The translations under genes were made by a program, and so were the position numbers. From contig JAJYDK010000018.1 in assembly GCA_021777555.1 (NCBI GenBank), forward strand, positions 13,577 through 71,723: a stretch of DNA of 58,147 nucleotides, given 5' to 3'. How positions within the stretch are numbered: the first letter of the stretch is position 1; every line of letters starts with the position of its first letter. The DNA is from Pseudomonadota bacterium. Its GTDB lineage: Bacteria > Pseudomonadota > Gammaproteobacteria > Steroidobacterales > Steroidobacteraceae. This document shows, piece after piece, positions 53,155-58,147 of this stretch. Under the pieces are notes generated by a model. That model was given only the letters and a program-made list of their open reading frames with translations. It was not told the origin of the DNA and did not search any database.

Positions 53155-54488
53155 TTACACGCGGGCGAGTCTCTCTGCAGTCAGCATCGCGATACGCTGC
53201 ACTCTACGTCGTCCTCGTGGGCTACAGCGCGATATATGAATATTTCTACGAATATCAGCTGACGCCGCTCTTTCACGATATGTTTACGGCGTACGATCCT
53301 GCGCGTGCTGGAATCTATACGGCGATTCGCTATCTGACGCCGCTGGCGATCCTTCCGATCGGGACAAAGTTGCGTGCCGCCGGACAGTTCATCGCGGGCA
53401 CACTGGCAGTTATTCTGTTTATTCCAATCCCGATCGTGTTTGTTCCCATGACGAGCGTTCAGGACTATTGGCAAATCTACATATTTTTGTGGATCGGGTA
53501 TTTCACCGTCTGCGTCCTTTCAAAATTGGATATCAGGGTGCATCCGCCGAATATCACTGACGAGGGTTATGGGCGACTGCTGACCGGGGTGTTTGTTCTT
53601 CTGGGTCTTGGGCTTGCCTACGTGTTCGTGACAAATCACGTGCAGCTTGTTTCGCTCAGCAAGGCGCATGCCGCGCGTGCGAAGGTTACGGTCAGTGGTC
53701 TGCAGGGCTACCTCGTACCGGGATACATGAGCTCATTTGGCGGTCTTCTGGTCGCCGTAGCGGTGGCGTATAGGCGGTACTACCTGATACCTGCGGCGCT
53801 GATCGGATTCATCGTCTGCTACGCAACTATGGAGGAAAGGACCGCGGCTATCTTGCCGCTATGGATTGCGTACATATTCGTCATGCAGAGGTATTTCTTT
53901 CGTGGCTCTGCTATTCGATTTCTGACTGTCATCATGGCGCCGTTTCTAGTGCTCGTGTGCGGCGCCATCATCATGGGGACCACGCATCGTCACTCGATTT
54001 TCTACTACCTGTTCACGCTTGCGGCGTACCGTGTGTACTCAATACCTGCCATTGGATTCAATGTTTATCACAATTTCTTTAGCTTCAATCCGCACACCTA
54101 TTGGTCGCACATCAATATGCTTTCGAAGTTCATCCCGAGCCCCTACAACGGCGAATCGTTGGGCTCGGTGATGGATCAGGCGTACCGACTCGGAAGTTAC
54201 AACGCATCGTTTATCGAAACCGACGGGGTGGCGGCCGCCGGAATTTGGGCCATTCCGTGGGTTTGTGCGCTATTCGGCGTCATTCTTGTAGGGATAAACT
54301 CATGCATGCGGCGTCTCGATGTAAGATTGCTGGCCCTTGTGAGCGCAGGCTCTTCCTTTGCATTGATGGATACCGGGATTGGCCCGGGATTGCTGACAAA
54401 TGGTCTTATTGCTCTTAGCTTGATGCTGTATTTCGCGCCGCGCCGCCCCCCGTGGACGGAGGCAGAACAGCGCACGCGTTCTGCTTGA
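53151..54488 (+). CDS. polytopic membrane protein, Wzy (O-antigen polymerase) candidate
   Basis: The 445-residue protein has about ten hydrophobic helices with one larger hydrophilic loop near residues 290-345 (around HNFFSFNPHTYWSHIN to ETDG). That loop may be the periplasmic loop seen in Wzy-type polymerases. No catalytic signature is known for Wzy, so the assignment rests on topology and position after Wzz and near Wzx. The ATG overlaps the Wzz stop. Codon choice and composition are more A+T-rich than in the left half of the window. Alternatives are an unrelated transporter or acyltransferase-like membrane protein. Confidence 0.6.
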   Translation: MITRGRVSLQSASRYAALYVVLVGYSAIYEYFYEYQLTPLFHDMFTAYDPARAGIYTAIRYLTPLAILPIGTKLRAAGQFIAGTLAVILFIPIPIVFVPMTSVQDYWQIYIFLWIGYFTVCVLSKLDIRVHPPNITDEGYGRLLTGVFVLLGLGLAYVFVTNHVQLVSLSKAHAARAKVTVSGLQGYLVPGYMSSFGGLLVAVAVAYRRYYLIPAALIGFIVCYATMEERTAAILPLWIAYIFVMQRYFFRGSAIRFLTVIMAPFLVLVCGAIIMGTTHRHSIFYYLFTLAAYRVYSIPAIGFNVYHNFFSFNPHTYWSHINMLSKFIPSPYNGESLGSVMDQAYRLGSYNASFIETDGVAAAGIWAIPWVCALFGVILVGINSCMRRLDVRLLALVSAGSSFALMDTGIGPGLLTNGLIALSLMLYFAPRRPPWTEAEQRTRSA

Positions 54489-54509
54489 AACGACTGCGCG
54501 GTATTCGTC

Positions 54510-56357
54510 ATGTGCGGCATAGCTGGTATCGTCGAGTTGACGGGTAAGGTGGCGCCAGAGGCGGCGCTGCGCCGTCTGTGCAAGCTTCTGGCACACCGAG
54601 GGCCGGATGGTTCCGGATATTGGTTCAGCGAAGACGGTGCCGTGGCGTTGGGGCACCGGCGCCTCGCGATTATCGACCCCGACCATCGGGCTGATCAACC
54701 GATGGTATCGAGCGACGGGGGGCGGGTCATCGTATTCAACGGCGAAATTTATAATTTTCTGGAACTGCGTCAGGAGCTCCTGCTGCTCGGTGAGACGTTC
54801 CGGACCGATTCGGATACCGAGGTACTGCTGTCCGCCTGGCGTGTCTGGGGCGAAGCCATGCTTTTTCGTCTCAACGGCATGTGGGCGTTTGCGATTTATG
54901 ACGTGCAGGCCCGGACGCTTTTCATGTCGCGCGACCGGTTCGGAATCAAGCCACTCCTGTATTCAGTGGCCGACGGGCGGCTGGTATTCGCTTCGGAACT
55001 GTCGGCGCTTGTCGCATCGGGTGTCGTTGCACGAAGTGTCGAGCCCGATGTCGCCCGTCGCATCCTCGTCGACCCGTTTGGCGTTGAGGGCAGTGAACTG
55101 ACCCTGTTTTCTGCGGTCCGACGCTTGCAGGCGGGACACTGCATGTCTGTACACCAAGGGCGGATCACGGTAAGGCGGTGGTGGACCACGGCCGAGCACC
55201 TGCCGGATGTGCCGAAGTCGAACGACGAGCGCGCTGAGCGATTCGCTGAGCTGTTTAGAGATGCTGTCGCCATTCGCATGCGCAGCGACGTTCCCATTGG
55301 GACAAGCCTATCGGGTGGTTTCGACTCGTCGGCAATTCTTTGCACAATGGCGGCCATCGATCGTGGTGGTCTACGGGATCGTGGCGCTTCCGGATGGCGC
55401 CATGCTTTCGTCGCAAGTTTCCCTGGACTGGACAATGATGAGCGACCGTATGCGGAAATGGCCGCCGAGTGGGCTGGTGTGGCGCCAACCATCCTGGAAT
55501 TCGGTAATGATGACGCCCTGCGCGACGTCGACGAGGCGTTGGCGGCTCTCGATGAGGTGTATATCGGTTTACCTACCGCAATCTGGCACCTCTACCGTGA
55601 GATGCGGCGGAACGCAGTTTTGGTGTCCTTGGATGGGCACGGGGCAGATGAGATGTTGGGAGCGTACAGGCAGGCCGGCGGGGGGCTGAGTTTCTGGCTG
55701 CGCAACCTGCTGGCGGCACTTGCGCCACCGGGATCCGCCAGCGCTGCGTGGAGTGATCGGGCGCGAATGTTCGTGCTTAGACGGCGTCAGGAGCTGTTTC
55801 TACGTGGCGCTCTGAGCGCATTGCCACCTCCGCTGTCTTTAGTCGGGGAGCATGACTCGCTTCCGGATGCGTGGGGCGGGTTGAATAGGCGTCTCTATAG
55901 GATGTTCCATGGAACCGTGCTGCCGACGATATTGCGGAACTTCGACCGCCTGTCGATGGCACATGGAGTGGAAGTGCGGATGCCGTTTCTCGACTGGCGT
56001 CTGGTCACGTACGCCATGGCGCTGCCGGAAGAGAGCAAGAATGCTGGCGGTCTGACGAAATTCGTCGCCCGAGAGGCAATGCGCGGAAGAATGCCTGAAG
56101 CAATAAGAGTGCAGCGGCGGAAGATTGGTTTCAATTCGCCGATGCCTCGGTGGCTGAATGGCGTGCTGTGGCCATGGGTCGAGAGGGTGCTTGCGGAGCG
56201 TGTGCCGGAATTCGCGGATCTGGTGGATGAGCGCCTCCTTCAGGAAAAGGTGCTGGCGCTGACCAATGGTAAGGCGTGGACGTGGGAGTCCGCAGGACGA
56301 ATTTGGCCATATTTGCATCTAAAGTGGCAATTGAATCGGCTGAATTCAGTCTCTTAG
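54510..56357 (+). CDS. asnB: asparagine synthase-like glutamine amidotransferase (AsnB type)
   Basis: The 615-residue enzyme begins MCGIAGIVELTG, with Cys2 as the glutaminase nucleophile. The N-terminal domain has LAHRGPDGSGYW, HRRLAIIDP, FNGEIYNFLELRQEL and SDTEVLLSAWRVWG. The synthetase domain has the PPi-loop SLSGGFDSSAILCTMA and RMPFLDWRLVTYAMALP. In polysaccharide loci such AsnB paralogues often amidate uronic acids rather than aspartate; that is plausible here because a uronic-acid pathway is encoded upstream. The short gap to the membrane protein (21 bp) suggests cotranscription. Confidence 0.85.
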   Translation: MCGIAGIVELTGKVAPEAALRRLCKLLAHRGPDGSGYWFSEDGAVALGHRRLAIIDPDHRADQPMVSSDGGRVIVFNGEIYNFLELRQELLLLGETFRTDSDTEVLLSAWRVWGEAMLFRLNGMWAFAIYDVQARTLFMSRDRFGIKPLLYSVADGRLVFASELSALVASGVVARSVEPDVARRILVDPFGVEGSELTLFSAVRRLQAGHCMSVHQGRITVRRWWTTAEHLPDVPKSNDERAERFAELFRDAVAIRMRSDVPIGTSLSGGFDSSAILCTMAAIDRGGLRDRGASGWRHAFVASFPGLDNDERPYAEMAAEWAGVAPTILEFGNDDALRDVDEALAALDEVYIGLPTAIWHLYREMRRNAVLVSLDGHGADEMLGAYRQAGGGLSFWLRNLLAALAPPGSASAAWSDRARMFVLRRRQELFLRGALSALPPPLSLVGEHDSLPDAWGGLNRRLYRMFHGTVLPTILRNFDRLSMAHGVEVRMPFLDWRLVTYAMALPEESKNAGGLTKFVAREAMRGRMPEAIRVQRRKIGFNSPMPRWLNGVLWPWVERVLAERVPEFADLVDERLLQEKVLALTNGKAWTWESAGRIWPYLHLKWQLNRLNSVS

Positions 56358-56425
56358 GTTGCCCACCCGTTGCAGTAGACGCATTCCCACATGCACGGAA
56401 TTTGAGGAGCGGAGAACTATACTCG

Positions 56426-57517
56426 ATGCGGCTTTTCCAGAATTCAGCCGTCTATCCGGCCTACCTTCCACGGCTACGAACGCTCGATTCAAACTGCCGC
56501 ACATTTGCGGCGGCTCTGCGCGCATTTTTGGAGGATCGATTCGGCGCGTGCCACATTTTGGAGCCTGTATTGGCGGGAGACCCCACTTCGTTCTTTACGA
56601 ACGGACATGACGAAAAGCTGCAGCAGTTTTGGGCAAGAGAGCGCGGTATGCCCAACAGCGCATCCCTCCGCGATATACTTTACGCGCAGATCGAGGAGCA
56701 TCGAACCGAGGTATTTTACAACCTCGATCCGATGCGCTACCAAAGTGATTTCATCCGTGGTCTACCAGGATGCGTGAGGCGATGCATCGCCTGGCGGGCG
56801 GCACCGTCGCCCGGGGCCGATTTTTCCGCGTACGATTGTGTGGTGTGCAACTTCCCCGGCATTCTGCAGAATTATGCAGCACAGGGATGGAATGTGGGCT
56901 ATTTTGCGCCGGCAGTTGATCCGATCATGGAGGAGTATGCCGCGAACGAGAATCGTCGAACGGACATTTTGTTCGTGGGAAGCTATTCGAGGCACCACAG
57001 ACAGCGGGCCGCAATACTTGAAAGCGTTGCCGCGCAATGCGCCGAATTCCGGGTCGCCTTTCACCTTGATTGCTCGCGGTTGACGCGGACCGCGGAATCG
57101 CCGCTCGGGCGGCTGCTCCCGCTTCGCGCACATCGCCGCCCTGGATCGATACGGCGGCTGGCGTTGCGTCCGGTCTACGGGCGAGAGCTGTATGCGGCGT
57201 TCGGGAACGCCAAGATTGTCTTAAATGGGGCCATTGACATGGCCGGCGATGAGCGGGGTAACATGCGCTGCTTTGAGGCGACGGGCTGTGGTGCGGCGCT
57301 CGTCACGGACGCGGGAAAATATCCTCCCGGATTTGTTGATGATTCGACGATGTGCACGTATACGTCGGCCGATGACGTCGTTCGTGTATTGCGGGTGCTG
57401 CTGGAAGATCAGGGAAGACTGCAGAGAATCCGCACTTGCGGTTTCGCGGAGATGTCTTCGAGGTACAGCAAGGCTGCGCAATGGAGGGATTTCATGAATC
57501 TGATCGACAGGTTCTAG
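56426..57517 (+). CDS. CgeB-like family glycosyltransferase
   Basis: With the ATG at 56426 as start the product has 363 residues. The C-terminal half resembles CgeB-type GT-B enzymes: TDILFVGSYSRHH, YGRELYAAFGNAKIVLNGAIDM and NMRCFEATGCGAALVTDAGKYPPGFVDD, with the conserved Glu and Gly segment that binds the nucleotide. The N-terminal half has no motif I recognise. GGAGAA lies about ten bases before this ATG; the frame is open earlier inside asnB but without similarity. It probably adds one sugar of the repeat unit in the cytosol. Confidence 0.7.
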   Translation: MRLFQNSAVYPAYLPRLRTLDSNCRTFAAALRAFLEDRFGACHILEPVLAGDPTSFFTNGHDEKLQQFWARERGMPNSASLRDILYAQIEEHRTEVFYNLDPMRYQSDFIRGLPGCVRRCIAWRAAPSPGADFSAYDCVVCNFPGILQNYAAQGWNVGYFAPAVDPIMEEYAANENRRTDILFVGSYSRHHRQRAAILESVAAQCAEFRVAFHLDCSRLTRTAESPLGRLLPLRAHRRPGSIRRLALRPVYGRELYAAFGNAKIVLNGAIDMAGDERGNMRCFEATGCGAALVTDAGKYPPGFVDDSTMCTYTSADDVVRVLRVLLEDQGRLQRIRTCGFAEMSSRYSKAAQWRDFMNLIDRF

Positions 57518-57541
57518 CGCCAGACTTTTGCGAGCCACTCA

Positions 57542-58114
57542 ATGAATTTTCACCTATGGGCCAGGCGGATTGGCGGGCATGCGACGTGCACGATGGAGCC
57601 CTCGTCAAGGCTGAGCAGAACCGCCAGGATCATCAATATGTCCGGACGTGATGCGGCGATCGCGATAGGCGCTCACACGATAGTTCTCGGGGAATTACTC
57701 GTATTCGCACATGGCGGAAGGATAGAATGCGGGGATTGGTGCTTTATTGGCGAGGGAACTCGCATATGGTCCGGGGCGCACATTCGCATCGGCAACCGGG
57801 TGCTCATATCGCACAACGTAAACATCATTGATGGGTTGACTCATCCCATTGACGCAGCGGCGCGTCATGCGCATTTTAGAGAGATCGCAGAAAGAGGGCA
57901 TCCCACGACGATATCGCTGGGTGATCGGCCAATCGTCTTGCATGACGACAGTTGGATTGGGGCCGCCGCAATAATCCTCCGGGGCAGGACAATCGGAGAA
58001 GGCGCGATCGTAGGCGCAGGTGCGGTGGTGACCGAAGACGTGCCGCCTCGTGTCATCGTGGCAGGCAACCCCGCGAAAATAGTTCGGCGAATCGATCGTG
58101 ATCTGCAGGCTTGA
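57542..58114 (+). CDS. hexapeptide-repeat acyltransferase (WbbJ/maltose-acetyltransferase-like)
   Basis: The 190-residue protein has a beta-helix of repeats such as IAIGAHTIVLGELLVF, CGDWCFIGEGTRIWSGAHIRIGNRVLISHNVNII and SWIGAAAIILRGRTIGEGAIVGAGAVVTEDV, ending IVAGNPAKIVRRI. The inserted DGLTHPIDAAARHAHF loop before the last turns is typical of WbbJ-like O-acetyltransferases, which acetylate hydroxyls of surface sugars with acetyl-CoA. About 37 residues precede the helix and may be a non-native extension, as internal GTG/ATG codons exist. It is the last complete gene of the window. Confidence 0.8.
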   Translation: MNFHLWARRIGGHATCTMEPSSRLSRTARIINMSGRDAAIAIGAHTIVLGELLVFAHGGRIECGDWCFIGEGTRIWSGAHIRIGNRVLISHNVNIIDGLTHPIDAAARHAHFREIAERGHPTTISLGDRPIVLHDDSWIGAAAIILRGRTIGEGAIVGAGAVVTEDVPPRVIVAGNPAKIVRRIDRDLQA

Positions 58115-58135
58115 TAAACCGGAATCAGTGTGCAT

Positions 58136-58147
58136 ATGACTCGATGG
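58136..58147 (+). CDS. possible start of next gene (runs off right edge)
   Basis: An ATG at 58136 opens a plus-strand frame 21 bp after the acyltransferase stop, spacing typical of this operon. Only four codons are inside the window and no ribosome-binding site is convincing, so this is a placeholder. Confidence 0.15.

Noticed and set aside
1-58147. CRISPR array, prophage or insertion sequence
   Set aside because: No regularly spaced repeats, transposase motifs, terminal inverted repeats or phage structural genes were recognised on either strand.

Overview
The window is a G+C-rich chromosomal segment, most likely from a gammaproteobacterium. The main evidence is the rnhA-dnaQ pair preceded by a YafS-like methyltransferase and a divergent mltD (the E. 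coli neighbourhood without gloB), the ppiD/fabI pair, and a DUF2844/DUF3443 pair and a DUF6763-like protein. A Nevskiales/Steroidobacter-like lineage would fit, but the sequence alone does not settle the order. No phage, insertion sequence or CRISPR array was found.

Region 1 (1-5.6 kb): a minus-strand run encoding DUF2844, DUF3443 and the start of a lipoprotein; a tRNA-Asp with a good promoter; then a methyltransferase, an OsmC-like protein, an HGGYW-type alpha/beta hydrolase and an aldo/keto reductase.

Region 2 (5.6-14.3 kb): signalling genes, several of which look damaged. There is a PAS hybrid histidine kinase, a NarL-type response regulator split by a G8 frameshift, a CheR-PAS-ATPase protein without a phosphoacceptor segment, and a CheB/CheR/PAS-GAF set. 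That set looks like one hybrid protein broken by a deletion, a frame change and an in-frame amber codon. An endonuclease III-like gene here also lacks its middle. A DUF6763-like protein and a double-domain universal stress protein close the region.

Region 3 (14.3-23.8 kb): housekeeping genes. These are a LonB/YcbZ-type AAA protease, PpiD, FabI, the murein transglycosylase MltD with LysM repeats and a clear terminator, a YafS-like methyltransferase, RNase HI and DnaQ.

Region 4 (23.8-33.8 kb): eleven tightly packed plus-strand genes. A DegT aminotransferase and Pgi are followed by the complete ADP-heptose pathway (gmhA, heptose kinase, hldD, nucleotidyltransferase, gmhB) and the complete dTDP-L-rhamnose pathway (rfbA, rfbC, rfbD, rfbB). 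Many stop/start overlaps suggest translational coupling.

Region 5 (33.8-37.7 kb): an antisense remnant of a BrnA/CopG-type antitoxin, then a SNF2 helicase with its SWIM zinc-finger partner.

Region 6 (37.7-58.1 kb): an exopolysaccharide or O-antigen locus, visibly less G+C-rich from about 41 kb. It holds a 1001-residue multi-SLBB export protein, GDP-fucose genes (gmd, fcl), a ceramidase-like hydrolase, a FemAB/GNAT protein, a methyltransferase fragment, a sulfotransferase, Wzx, Wzz and Wzy candidates, a WbpB/WbpE/WbpD-like set for an acetamido-uronic acid, an asparagine synthase-like amidotransferase, a CgeB-like glycosyltransferase and another hexapeptide acyltransferase. Together with region 4 it supplies heptose, rhamnose, fucose and amino-uronic acid precursors plus chain assembly and export.
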